Shown: positions 7,834 through 16,754 of the stretch, piece after piece
How the letters are laid out: each line of letters starts with the position of its first letter
Position numbering within the stretch: position 1 is the stretch's first letter
Source: Solirubrobacter ginsenosidimutans
GTDB taxonomy: Bacteria; Actinomycetota; Thermoleophilia; Solirubrobacterales; Solirubrobacteraceae
Reading direction: 5' to 3'
Length of the DNA stretch: 32,948 nucleotides
Assembly: GCF_027587205.1 (NCBI RefSeq)
Contig: NZ_JAPDOD010000077.1
Location: forward strand, 1-32,948
The notes under the pieces: generated by a model
Database searches by the model: none
Told to the model about the DNA's origin: nothing
The model's input: the letters and a program-made list of their open reading frames with translations, nothing else
Position numbers and translations under genes: made by a program

Positions 7834-8202
7834 GTTAGGGGACGACCGGCGGCACCGAGCGCGATGACGGTTGACCCGCGGGAGACTTCGGTGATGGCAA
7901 TGACCTCAAACGCGCAGCGCGGGTGTGAACGAGATCCCGACGATCAACCTTCCGGCGATGCAGCCGGGCGACGGTCTGGCCCCAAGGCTCCTCGCGACGG
8001 TCGTGAAGCAACGTTGAATTTGCTCCGCGCGCGGCTACTGGTTAAACGTCATGAAGCGGACCTACCGCCTGCCGATGCAGCGACGCGCGGTTGAGATGCG
8101 TCGCTGCTGCAGGGGCCGGGGTCGCGCGGTCCGGCGCACTGCTGCGGCGACGGTGGATCGTGCAAGCCGGTTTCGACGCGGACGCGTCCTGACTCGGCCG
8201 CC
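7834..8202. other. Interval upstream of the LuxR-family gene
   Basis: No complete gene is supported. The left end probably holds frameshifted remains of the SRPBCC-like gene on the minus strand. A 30-codon plus-strand frame (7925-8017, VNEIPTINLPAMQPGDGLAP onward) is not recognised. A strong hairpin lies at 8077-8107. Confidence 0.4.
8077..8107. other. Perfect 10-bp inverted repeat (hairpin or operator)
   Basis: GCAGCGACGC (8077-8086) and GCGTCGCTGC (8098-8107) are exact inverted arms around an 11-nt loop, 96 bp upstream of the -35 box of the LuxR-family gene. No T-tract follows on either strand, so an operator or structured leader is as likely as a terminator. Confidence 0.45.
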
Positions 8203-8231
8203 TTGACACCCGTAACCGCCGCGGGTAGAAC
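8203..8231 (+). promoter_or_regulatory. Sigma-70-type promoter of the LuxR-family gene
   Basis: TTGACA at 8203-8208 is followed after 17 bp by TAGAAC at 8226-8231 (4 of 6 to TATAAT). Transcription would start near 8238, giving a leader of about 25 nt before the GTG at 8264. GGAAGAAGG at 8252-8260 serves as the ribosome-binding site. Confidence 0.6.
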
Positions 8232-8263
8232 CGGCGCATCGCCGACTAGCGGGAAGAAGGTCC

Positions 8264-10924
8264 GTGGCACAGGTCGCGATCAGCCCTGCGCGCGTTTCTG
8301 CGCGCCCTGACGATGTCGAGCTACCGCTGCTGGAGCGCGTCGGCGCGCTGACGGCGATCGGCGAGGCGATTGAGCGCGCCGCCTCCGGGCACGGCTCGGC
8401 GCTCGTGGTCGAGGGCGCGCCGGGCCTCGGGCGCACGGCGCTGCTCGATGCCGCGCGCGGGCAGGCGGCGGCGGCCGGCCTGCGCGTCCTGGCGGGGCGC
8501 GGGAGCGAGATCGAGGCGAACTTCCCCTACGGCGTGATTCTGCAGCTGCTCGAGCCGGCCGTGCTCGCGGCGACCGACGGGTCGCGCACGTGGCTGTTCG
8601 GCGGCCCGGCCGCGCCGGCCGGAGCCCTCTTCGGCGGGGCAGGAGGCGACGAGGCGGTGTTCGCACGCGAACACGGGCTGTACTGGATCGTCCGCCGCTT
8701 CGCCGCCCGCCAGCCGCTGCTGATCGCGATCGACGACGCGGAGTGGACGGATTCGCGCTCGCTCCACGTGCTCGCCTACCTCGCCGGCCGGCTCGACGAG
8801 GTTCCCGCCGCGCTCATCCTCACCGCGCCGCCGCGTCGCCGCGGGGGCCGTGACGAGCTGCTCGAACGGCTCCGGGCCCAGGCGCGGCGGCTGCCGCTCG
8901 CGCCGCTCAGCTGCGCGGCGATCGAAACGTTTGTCCGCAGCCGCTTCCCGGCCACCGGGGACGAGACCGTGGACGCGCTGGCAACCGTGACGGGCGGCAA
9001 CCCGGCGCTGCTGAGCGAGCTGATGCGGGCGCGCTCCGGTCCGACGGCAACACTCGCCGAGGCCGCGCCGGTGCTCCTCCGCGACGCGCTGCTGGGGCGC
9101 ATCGACCGCCTCCCCCGCGCGTGCTCGGCACTTGCCGGCGCATGCGCCCTGCTCGCCGAGCCGACCCCGCTGCCGCTGGCCGCGGAGCTCGCGGGCCTGA
9201 CGCTCGCGGATGCTGCGGTCGCGCTCGAGGCGCTCGAACACGCGCAGGTCCTCGAGCGCAGCGACGGCGTCACCTTTACCCAGGCCGTGATCCGGGACGC
9301 GGTCCACGCGGACCTGTCGCCCGCGCGGCGTGCCGCTCTGCACCGCGACGCCGCGCACCTGAAGGCGCGCGACGGCGCGCCGCCCGCCGAGATCGCCCGC
9401 CACCTGCTCGCCGGCACGCCGTGCGGCGATCCGTGGGTGGTGGAGCAGCTGATGGGCGCCGCGGCCGGCACCCGCGACGCCGAGATGTCGCGGCGGCTGC
9501 TGCGGCGCGCACTCGAGGAGCCGCCGACGCCGGCGGCGCGCCCGCGGGTGCTGCTGGCACTCGGCGAGGCCGAGGCGCCGGTCGAGCCGGAGCGGTCGAC
9601 CGCGCGGCTCAGGCAGGCGGTCGCCCTGCTCGAGGACGCCGAGGCGCGCGCGGCCGCCCGGCTGCGGCTCGGCGTCACGCTGCTCGAGCGCGGGTGGGCC
9701 GCCGAGGCGGCTGCGGTGCTCGAATGCGGCGTCGACGATGCCGCCCCCGGTTCGCTGCTCGCCGGCGAGCTGTTCTCCGCCTACCTGTCGGCGGCCCTGC
9801 TCGATCCCGCTCGCGCCGCCGAGGCCCGCCGGGCGGTACGTGCCGGCGGCCACCGCTCGCAGCTCGAGCGCATGCTCGCGACGCACCCACCCGGCGACGC
9901 GCTTCCCAGCTCGTATTCCTGGCCGGCGATGAACTGTCTCGTCTGGAGCGACGACCTCGAGACCGCCGAGCGCGCCGGCGGGGCCGCGCGCGGCGTGCGT
10001 GCCGGTGCCCGCTACTGGCAGGGTCGCCTCGAGGACGCCGCCGCCGACGCCACGGCCGCGCTCGAGGCGGCGGGCACGGCGCCCAGCCCCACCGCCACCG
10101 AGGCGGGGGCGTGGCTCGCGCTCTGCCTGATCGAGCGCGACGAACTGGAGTCCGCGGCGCGCGTGCTCAACGGTCCCGACGCGGGTCCGCCGCACGTGCG
10201 CGGGTTGCGCGTGCTCGCCCGGGCGCGGCTGCAGCTCGCCACCGACGAGCCGGCACGCGCGTACGAGGCGCTGCGCGCCGCGGGCCGAGCCCTGAGCCCG
10301 GTGACGGAGAATCCCGCGATCCTGCCGTGGCGCTCGGCGGCGGCGCTCGCCGCCTACCAGCTCGGCGACCTGCCGGCCGCGCGGGCACTGGCGGGTGAGG
10401 AAGTCCGTCTCGCCGGCCGCTTCGGCGCCGCGAGGTCGCTCGGCGTCGCCCTGGGCGCGGCCGCGCTCGCGGCATCACCGGCGGAGCGGATCGCGCGTCT
10501 GCAGGAGTCGGTGCGGGTGCTCGAGGCGTCGCCCGCGGCGCTCGAGCGCGTGCGCTCAGAGATCGCCCTCGGCGCCGAGCTGCGCCGCCTCGGCCGCCGC
10601 CGCGAGGCGCGCGAGCTGCTGCGTGAAGCGCTCGCCACGTGCGAGCGCTTCGGTGCGACGCGCCTGCAGCGCGCGGCGCGCGAGGAGCTGGCGGCGGCGG
10701 GCGCACGCCCGCGCCGGCGCGACGCCAGCGGTAGCGGCTCGCTGACGCCCGGCGAGCAGCGGGTGGCCGTGCTGGTTGGCCAGGGGCTGACGAACCGTCG
10801 CATCGCCGAGTCGCTGTTCGTGACCGAGAAGGCGGTCCAGTGGCATCTGCGCCAGCTCTACCGCAAGCTCGACGTGCAGGGACGCGCGGCGCTCGAGCAG
10901 CACTGCCGCCGGATGGCTCAATAG
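8264..10924 (+). CDS. LuxR-family transcriptional regulator with AAA ATPase domain (LAL type)
   Basis: An 886-residue large ATP-binding LuxR regulator. Order: N-terminal AAA/STAND ATPase (about 20-250) with a P-loop GAPGLGRT at 51-58 and Walker B LLIAIDD at 152-158; a long Ala/Leu/Arg-rich helical-repeat region (about 330-810) like the TPR arrays of MalT relatives; and a C-terminal LuxR helix-turn-helix (about 822-880) with LTPGEQRVAVLVGQGLTNRR, then IAESLFVTEKAVQWHLRQLY. The P-loop has Arg57 where Lys is usual, which may alter ATP binding. The GTG start at 8264 has a ribosome-binding site and promoter. Its stop (10922-10924) overlaps the end of the subtilase gene on the other strand by 7 bp. 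It may control the adjacent injection operon, but proximity is the only evidence. Confidence 0.9.
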   Translation: MAQVAISPARVSARPDDVELPLLERVGALTAIGEAIERAASGHGSALVVEGAPGLGRTALLDAARGQAAAAGLRVLAGRGSEIEANFPYGVILQLLEPAVLAATDGSRTWLFGGPAAPAGALFGGAGGDEAVFAREHGLYWIVRRFAARQPLLIAIDDAEWTDSRSLHVLAYLAGRLDEVPAALILTAPPRRRGGRDELLERLRAQARRLPLAPLSCAAIETFVRSRFPATGDETVDALATVTGGNPALLSELMRARSGPTATLAEAAPVLLRDALLGRIDRLPRACSALAGACALLAEPTPLPLAAELAGLTLADAAVALEALEHAQVLERSDGVTFTQAVIRDAVHADLSPARRAALHRDAAHLKARDGAPPAEIARHLLAGTPCGDPWVVEQLMGAAAGTRDAEMSRRLLRRALEEPPTPAARPRVLLALGEAEAPVEPERSTARLRQAVALLEDAEARAAARLRLGVTLLERGWAAEAAAVLECGVDDAAPGSLLAGELFSAYLSAALLDPARAAEARRAVRAGGHRSQLERMLATHPPGDALPSSYSWPAMNCLVWSDDLETAERAGGAARGVRAGARYWQGRLEDAAADATAALEAAGTAPSPTATEAGAWLALCLIERDELESAARVLNGPDAGPPHVRGLRVLARARLQLATDEPARAYEALRAAGRALSPVTENPAILPWRSAAALAAYQLGDLPAARALAGEEVRLAGRFGAARSLGVALGAAALAASPAERIARLQESVRVLEASPAALERVRSEIALGAELRRLGRRREARELLREALATCERFGATRLQRAAREELAAAGARPRRRDASGSGSLTPGEQRVAVLVGQGLTNRRIAESLFVTEKAVQWHLRQLYRKLDVQGRAALEQHCRRMAQ

Positions 10925-13900
10925 AACGGCAGCGGCGACCCCGGCTGCGCGCCGAACCGGACCTCGGGCCCGCTTCCGGTCACCACCAGGGCGAACGGGT
11001 GCGCGTTGAACTGGTTGAGCCCGCTGGCCGGTAGCACCTCGGCGATCACCTCGACGACGTATGACCCTGGCGCCGGGTTCTCCATCACCACCTGCTCGAT
11101 CGGATGCGTCGTCTGGAATGGCGTGCCCACCGCGACGAGCTGACTGAGCCGGTCGTTTGGCGCCGCCTGCCACGTGTTGCCCTGCAGCACCAGGACGGAG
11201 CCGGGCACGCGCACCAGCAGGTGCAGGCGGTTGACGAGGCCGGGCGCAGGCGGATCGACCCACGTCAGCGTCGCGCGCAGGAGCGCCGTGTCCGGGGGGA
11301 GCGTGAAGCGGTACGTCGCGCGCCGGCCGGCGCCGAGCGCGCAGTCGTCGCGCACGAAGAACGTCACCGGCGGCGCCGGGGCGATCGACTGGCGGACGTT
11401 CACGCGGCCCCAGCCATGGCCGGCCGCCGGCCCGCCCTGCGCGAGGTTCGGCAGCGACGAGCGCTGCAGGTTGGTCGCGCCGTTGATCAGCGTCGCGCGC
11501 AGCAGCGCAGCGCTGGGCTCGTCGTACACCGCGCGCGTGCCGTGGCGGGTGAGCGCCGTCTGCATATGTCGCAGCCGGCCGGCGACGATCTCGGTCCAGG
11601 TGAGCCGGAAGCAGCGCCCGGTCCAGATCAGCTTGAACTCGCGGACGTCCGCGCCTGCCGCGCTGACCGCCGCGAGCGGCGCGTCGGCGGGCGGCGTGGG
11701 CGGCGGCTGCGGCAGTCGCGCGCGTGCGCCGTTCTCGTCGAGGACGGTGAAGCACAGCGTCCGCGAGCCGCCGCCGCGCGGCTCGCTGAGCCAGGCGAGC
11801 CCGTATCCGGGGCTCCACTCCGGGAGCGCGGCCGCCGCGAACGCGGCGCGGTTGGCCCACGGCTCGTGCAGGTAGGTGCTGACGAGCTGCGGCTCGATCG
11901 CGTCGAGCCCGGCCGGCCAGCCCGCGATGCCCGGATAGACGACGCGCACGTCCGCGGTCGGCGTGGCCGGGGCGGGCGCCGGCGGGTTGGCCATCGGCCG
12001 CCCGTCGCGGTCCAGCCGGCTGAAGCGCAGCTCCCAGGGATCGGCGGCCGCGGCGCGGTACTGCCAGACCGCGCCGTACTCGCGCTGCGGGCTGTCGACC
12101 GCGGTCGGCCGCGTGGCGGCGACGGGGTTCATCGAGTCGCCGGCGAGCCCGGTGAGCGGGAGGTCGGCGCCGTGCTGCGGCGTCCCGTCGAGCGCGAAGC
12201 GGTTCGTGAACGCGCCGGTCACCGCGCCCGCCTTGCGATGCCAGACGGCGAGCGCGTGCGTCTCACCCGTCGGGCGGTGGAACCACCCGTGCCGCGCCGT
12301 CCCGGTCGCGGCGGCGAGGTCGCGCACGGCAACGATCGTCGCGCCCGCGTCGTCGAGGACCGTGTAGCGGATGTGCTCGGGGGCCCCGAGCCCGGCGCCG
12401 TAGGCGATCAGGTGGCGCACCGCGGGCGTGCTCAGCGACGCCAGCGCGATCCCCACGCCCGGATGCACGAGCCCGGGCTCGACGATCTCGCGCTCGCCTC
12501 CCGGGCCGAACGCGGCCACCGGGGCGCCCGCGGCGTCCAGTACGTGGACGCGCGGGTTCTCGAACAGACTCGCGGAGGCGCAGACGATCTGCGTGCCCGT
12601 CCACACGAGCTCGACGCTGTCGAGCGCCAGCATCCCGCGCAGGGCCCGCGCACCGTCCGGGCCGAACCCGCTGCCGGGCAAGCCGTCGGCGTCGGTCATC
12701 ACGAGCTGCAGGTCGACCATGAAGTCGCCGGTGGCGGCGCGCGCGAACGCCGCGGCGCCGCCGGTCCAGACGATCGAGCAGGCGCCCTCGGTCTCGTCCG
12801 GATGCTCGCGCAGCAGGTGGTTGACGTAACGCCCGGCGCGCATCAGCGGCGTCGCGGGATCGACGTGCGCGCCGAAGGTTCCGTCCGGCGTCAGCGTCGT
12901 CGCGTAGGCCCCGAGCCGATCCGAGCGGATCTCCTCCGCGCTTTGCCAGGTGACGAACGTGCGGTCGGGGAGCGTGGCGGCGGCGAAGCCCCCGGTGTCG
13001 CCCGGCGTGTCGGAGATGCGCACGAGCCGGCGGTGCAGCGGGTCGGCCGGGTCGGCCGGTACGCGCGCGTCGGGAGCGCCGCCCTCATCGAGCAACGTCA
13101 GGTAGGCGTCGTAGTGCCCGCCGCGGCTGTCGTCCTCGAAGGTCAGCGTGTAGCCGGCGTCCGGGTGAACGGCGATCCGCGGGCGGCGCGTGTGGCCGGC
13201 GTCGGCGACCGTCACGCTCAGCACCTCCGGGCCCTGCGCAGCGCCCGCGGGATCGAGGAACATCAGGTAGATCTCGCCCCCGGCGCGGTCGCGCGCGTCG
13301 CACCAGACGACGACGTAGCGGCCGTGGCGGGCGTCCCAGGCGATCTGCGGCTCGCGCAACTCCTGCGCCTTCTCGAGCAGCTTGAGCGGCGCGTCGGCGG
13401 CCGGCCCGGCCGCCCCGACGAGCTGGGCATGCAGCCGCCAGCGCTTCGGCGTCGTATTGGTCCACACGACGGCGTAGCTCGTCCCGTCGTGAGCCAGGTA
13501 GCCGTGCGGGCCGCACTGGGCGACCGGGCCCAGGTCGAGCGCCGCGTTGTCCGCCGCGGCGCCGCTGGTCGCGTCGAAGCGCTGGAAATTCAGCGTGCCG
13601 CCACTGCCCGCCCAGGCGACCGCCGCCTGGCCGCCCGCGACGAGCAGCGCCGGCGCGAGCGCGTCGTCGGCGGGCGCCGCGGAGCCGAGCGTCGCGGCGG
13701 CGAACCCGGCGTCGGGGGCGAGCGTGCGGCCGTATCCGCTCAGGCGGATCGTCGCGTCCTTGGCGCGGTGTACGAGCAGCGTCCGCTCGCCGGCGCGGGC
13801 GAGCCGAGGCGCGGGATGATCGCCGACGTCGGCCTGCAGCGTCACCGGCGTGCCGATCCACGTCATGTCGGGCGCCAGGCGCGCCCCGCGCACGGCGCGC

Positions 13901-15768
13901 GCGGCGCCGGCGGCGCCCGGCGGCACCCACGCGAGCGCCACGCCGTCGACGTGCGGGGCCGCCGACGGCAGGTCCACGAGCGCCGCGCCCGCGAGCGGCA
14001 CGGCTTCGAGCAGGACCGGATGGCGCTGCTGGCCGAAGCGCGCGCGGTAGTACTGGCGGACGAGGACGGCGGCGCCCGCGACGTGCGGCGTCGCCATGCT
14101 CGTGCCGTGCATGAGGGTGTAGAGCGCCTTCGGCACAGTGGTCGCGTCCTGCCAGTCGTTCTTCAGCGCGGCCAGGCTCGAGCGCGTCGAGAGGACGTTG
14201 GTCCCGGGGGCGACCACGTCGGGCTTCATGCGCCCGACGCCGATCGGCGGGACCGGCGAGGTGACCGCCCCGCGGTTCGAGAACAGCGCCACCTGGCCGG
14301 CGTCGTCCGACATCGAATAGGAACCCGCGCCGGCCACGGCGTCGAACGCCGCGTGGTCGTAGCGCCCGGGAAGCGCGGTGCGATAGGGATCGGCCTGGCC
14401 CTCGTCGGAGCGGACGTTCTCCGACGCGCCGACCGTGAGCACGTTCTTGGCCACTGACTGGAAGCTCAGCCGGTCGGCGTCGAGGCTCCCGTCGGCGGCC
14501 GGCACCGTGTCGGTCTCGTAGTTGCCGGACGCGAACAGGACCAGGCTGTCCGGATGCAAGAAGCAGAAGCGGTCGATGACGTCGGCCGTGCCGGGGGTGT
14601 AGAGGTTGTTCGTCGGGCCGAACCTGCCGCCGGCCCCCCAGGAGTTGTTGTGCACGCGCGCGCCCGCCGCGTGCGCGGCCTCCCACCCGCGCTGGAAGTT
14701 GGGGCTGAGCGGACCGTGCAAGACGATGAAGCAGCGCGGCGCCATCCCCCGCACGCTTCCCGCCGAGCCCGTCCCGTCCCCCGCGATCGTGCCGGTGACG
14801 TGCGTGCCATGGCCGTGGGCGTCCGTCGCCGCCGTACCGGGCGCGTCGAGATTGTCGATCAGTAGCGCGCGGCCCGTGAAGTCGGCGTGCACCGTGCCGG
14901 GTACGCCGGTGTCCAGGCCGGTGTCGACGACGCTGACGACCTCGCCCGTCCCGTCGAGATCGACAGCCGCGCCGAGCACGCCGCGCTCGCGCACCTGATT
15001 GACGCCGAGGATGACGCTGCCGTGGTTGTTCGCGGGCTCCAGCGGCAGGAAGAGCTCGACCGCGTAGACGCCGGGGACTCGCGCCAGCGGTGCCACACGT
15101 GCGGCGCCCGCGCTGACCACGAACCCCCGCGCGGTCTCGGCGCGGATCGTGGCGCCCGTCGCCTCGATCGCGGCCCGCGGCTGGTCGAGCGAGACGTCGT
15201 CGAAGAACCGGACCTGCAGGTCGCCCGCGTCACCGTCCGGCAGCCGAGTGGCGTCGATCGGCGGCGCGGTGCCGACCCGGAGCAGCCAGTCGGCGCCGTC
15301 GGTGAGCGTCGCGCCGATTGCGTACGCGGGATGAAACGGGCCCGACCAGCGGACGTAGGGCGTATCCGGCACCGATGCCGCAAGCCGGAACAGCGCGACC
15401 GTCGGGCCAAGCGTCTGCACGAGCGACCCGAAGGCGGCGAGCTCCGCGATCCAGCCGGCGGCGATCGGCGCGACGAACTGCACGACCGTGACCGCCGGCG
15501 GCGACGGCGCCTGCAGGTCGCGCGGCGGCACCGGCGGCGTCGCCACGGGATCGAAGCCGCCGGCCGGGAGCAGTACCCAGTCGGCGGCGGGATGCAGCTG
15601 CACCGCGATGCCCTCGTCGGCGAGGCGCGCGGCCTGCTCCTCGGTGATCGCGGCCCACAGCTGGTCGCCCGCGGCACGGATCGTCTTGACCCGGTCGGCG
15701 AGGTAGGCGAGCTGCGCCTCCCGCCGGTCGGGATCGAGGATCAGGGTCGCCTTGATCCGGTCGCTCAC
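10918..15768 (-). CDS. Giant subtilisin-like serine protease (S8, KP-43-like) with a large insert in the catalytic domain
   Basis: A 1616-residue subtilase, last gene of the injection operon. The GTG at 15768 overlaps the upstream stop as GTGA. Residues 1 to about 245 look like a pro-region. Catalytic residues are intact: Asp282 (VVSVVDTGLD), His320 (GHGTHVTG), oxyanion Asn416 (FASGN) and Ser557 (HGTSMATPHVAGAA). After the helix that follows Ser557 the subtilase fold stops near 585 and resumes only near 1415 (PSAALLRATLINGA, then GHGWGRVNV). About 830 residues of repeated units with a Trp strand and an LDxxG turn lie between. The C-terminal 150 or so residues form a KP-43-type beta-sandwich (ATLTWVDPPAP, then MENPAPGSYVVEV). 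No secretion signal is visible. It could be a particle cargo, a maturation protease or a surface enzyme. Confidence 0.9.
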   Translation of the reverse strand: MSDRIKATLILDPDRREAQLAYLADRVKTIRAAGDQLWAAITEEQAARLADEGIAVQLHPAADWVLLPAGGFDPVATPPVPPRDLQAPSPPAVTVVQFVAPIAAGWIAELAAFGSLVQTLGPTVALFRLAASVPDTPYVRWSGPFHPAYAIGATLTDGADWLLRVGTAPPIDATRLPDGDAGDLQVRFFDDVSLDQPRAAIEATGATIRAETARGFVVSAGAARVAPLARVPGVYAVELFLPLEPANNHGSVILGVNQVRERGVLGAAVDLDGTGEVVSVVDTGLDTGVPGTVHADFTGRALLIDNLDAPGTAATDAHGHGTHVTGTIAGDGTGSAGSVRGMAPRCFIVLHGPLSPNFQRGWEAAHAAGARVHNNSWGAGGRFGPTNNLYTPGTADVIDRFCFLHPDSLVLFASGNYETDTVPAADGSLDADRLSFQSVAKNVLTVGASENVRSDEGQADPYRTALPGRYDHAAFDAVAGAGSYSMSDDAGQVALFSNRGAVTSPVPPIGVGRMKPDVVAPGTNVLSTRSSLAALKNDWQDATTVPKALYTLMHGTSMATPHVAGAAVLVRQYYRARFGQQRHPVLLEAVPLAGAALVDLPSAAPHVDGVALAWVPPGAAGAARAVRGARLAPDMTWIGTPVTLQADVGDHPAPRLARAGERTLLVHRAKDATIRLSGYGRTLAPDAGFAAATLGSAAPADDALAPALLVAGGQAAVAWAGSGGTLNFQRFDATSGAAADNAALDLGPVAQCGPHGYLAHDGTSYAVVWTNTTPKRWRLHAQLVGAAGPAADAPLKLLEKAQELREPQIAWDARHGRYVVVWCDARDRAGGEIYLMFLDPAGAAQGPEVLSVTVADAGHTRRPRIAVHPDAGYTLTFEDDSRGGHYDAYLTLLDEGGAPDARVPADPADPLHRRLVRISDTPGDTGGFAAATLPDRTFVTWQSAEEIRSDRLGAYATTLTPDGTFGAHVDPATPLMRAGRYVNHLLREHPDETEGACSIVWTGGAAAFARAATGDFMVDLQLVMTDADGLPGSGFGPDGARALRGMLALDSVELVWTGTQIVCASASLFENPRVHVLDAAGAPVAAFGPGGEREIVEPGLVHPGVGIALASLSTPAVRHLIAYGAGLGAPEHIRYTVLDDAGATIVAVRDLAAATGTARHGWFHRPTGETHALAVWHRKAGAVTGAFTNRFALDGTPQHGADLPLTGLAGDSMNPVAATRPTAVDSPQREYGAVWQYRAAAADPWELRFSRLDRDGRPMANPPAPAPATPTADVRVVYPGIAGWPAGLDAIEPQLVSTYLHEPWANRAAFAAAALPEWSPGYGLAWLSEPRGGGSRTLCFTVLDENGARARLPQPPPTPPADAPLAAVSAAGADVREFKLIWTGRCFRLTWTEIVAGRLRHMQTALTRHGTRAVYDEPSAALLRATLINGATNLQRSSLPNLAQGGPAAGHGWGRVNVRQSIAPAPPVTFFVRDDCALGAGRRATYRFTLPPDTALLRATLTWVDPPAPGLVNRLHLLVRVPGSVLVLQGNTWQAAPNDRLSQLVAVGTPFQTTHPIEQVVMENPAPGSYVVEVIAEVLPASGLNQFNAHPFALVVTGSGPEVRFGAQPGSPLPFY

Positions 15769-16535
15769 GCGTCGACCTCGATCGCGATGTCCACCGGCCG
15801 CCCGGGCCGCGGCGCGCGTCCGGGAGAGGCGATGTGGGTGATCGGCGCGCCCTCGTCCTCGCGCAACGAGCGGTCGAGGCGCAGCAGCGCGTCCGCCTCG
15901 AGCGTCACGAGCCACGTCGTCGGCGTGGGTGCGGTCGCGCCGACGATCCGCAGCCGGCGATATTGCGCGAGCGCGCCGTACTCCCCGTCGTGGTAGTGCG
16001 GCGCCGCGGCAGCCAGCGCGTCGCGGTTAAGCTCGATCGCCGCCAGCAGCAGCGCCACGGCCTCGCCGAGCCGCCAGGCGTCGGCCTCGTCGGCCTGGAG
16101 TGAGAGCGCGAGCGAGCGTGTCGCGCCGAGTGTCGTGAAGACCGCGGTGACCCCGTAGCGCACCTCCACGGCCGTCACCGCGTCGAGGTCGCGCGACGGG
16201 CGCGGGCTCAGCGTGAAGCTGCGCGGGTCCGCGATGTCCCAGCGCACCTCGGCGTCGGACAGCGAGATCGCGCCGCCCGCGGTGCGCAAGCGCACGCGGC
16301 GCGGCCCGGGGTACGGCGAGCGCGTGAGCTGGTACGGCCCCTCGCCGTCGAACGCCAGCTCATCCACCTGGTCGGCGGGCCGCGGATCCGAAGCCGACGC
16401 CTCCGAGGTCGCGGGATTGAGCGCGAGTGCATCACTCGCGAACGCCGCGCGGATCACCGGCTTGGTCCCGCCGAACAGCCCCGGCAACGCCTCGGTGAGC
16501 AGGCTCGTGATCGTCTCGGGGAGATCGGCGGCCAC
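15765..16535 (-). CDS. Injection-system protein of unknown function
   Basis: A 256-residue protein I do not recognise. It opens with a helix (LPETITSLLTEALPGLFGG), followed by mostly beta-rich sequence and a helix near 150-175 (AWRLGEAVALLLAAIELNRD), and ends acidic (VDIAIEVDA). GAGG stands 7 nt before the ATG at 16535, and its stop overlaps the subtilase start (GTGA), so the two are translationally coupled. By position and size it might be a tail-terminator or sheath-cap analogue (the job of Afp16 in related particles) or a chaperone for the protease, but no motif supports either. No signal peptide or membrane segment is seen. Confidence 0.7.
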   Translation of the reverse strand: MAADLPETITSLLTEALPGLFGGTKPVIRAAFASDALALNPATSEASASDPRPADQVDELAFDGEGPYQLTRSPYPGPRRVRLRTAGGAISLSDAEVRWDIADPRSFTLSPRPSRDLDAVTAVEVRYGVTAVFTTLGATRSLALSLQADEADAWRLGEAVALLLAAIELNRDALAAAAPHYHDGEYGALAQYRRLRIVGATAPTPTTWLVTLEADALLRLDRSLREDEGAPITHIASPGRAPRPGRPVDIAIEVDA

Positions 16536-16544
16536 GGCGAGACC

Positions 16545-16754
16545 TCAGTCCGCGACGACCGACGGCACCGCGCCGTTGCTCGCCGCGGATTCCTCGTCCA
16601 GCAGCTCCTGGAGCACCTGGACGGCGCCGGCGATCCGCAGCAACGTCTGCTGGACGTCGAGTCGCTCGCGGTCCAGCTCCTGCAGCCGGCGCTCGCCGAG
16701 CGCCAGCTCGCTCCGGAGCTCCTCAAGGCGCGTGGCGATTCGCCCGGTCATCAT
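16545..16754 (-). CDS. Small coiled-coil protein
   Basis: A 69-residue, highly charged protein whose central 45 residues have a coiled-coil heptad pattern (ATRLEELRSELALGERRLQE, then LDVQQTLLRIAGAVQVLQEL). ATG at 16754 overlaps the fibre stop as ATGA; a second ATG follows immediately at 16751. Upstream extension would fall inside the fibre gene and is not protein-like. Small coiled-coil proteins behind tail fibres often help fibre trimerisation or attachment; here that is only suggested by position. Confidence 0.65.
   Translation of the reverse strand: MMTGRIATRLEELRSELALGERRLQELDRERLDVQQTLLRIAGAVQVLQELLDEESAASNGAVPSVVAD

Noticed and set aside
8321..10195. 624-codon minus-strand open frame
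   Set aside because: Antisense to the LuxR-family gene with Walker and helix-turn-helix motifs; no domain of its own.
11104..14457. 1117-codon plus-strand open frame
   Set aside because: It is antisense to the subtilase, Arg/Gly/Ala-rich without domains, and arises because high-GC codon bias leaves few stops on the opposite strand.
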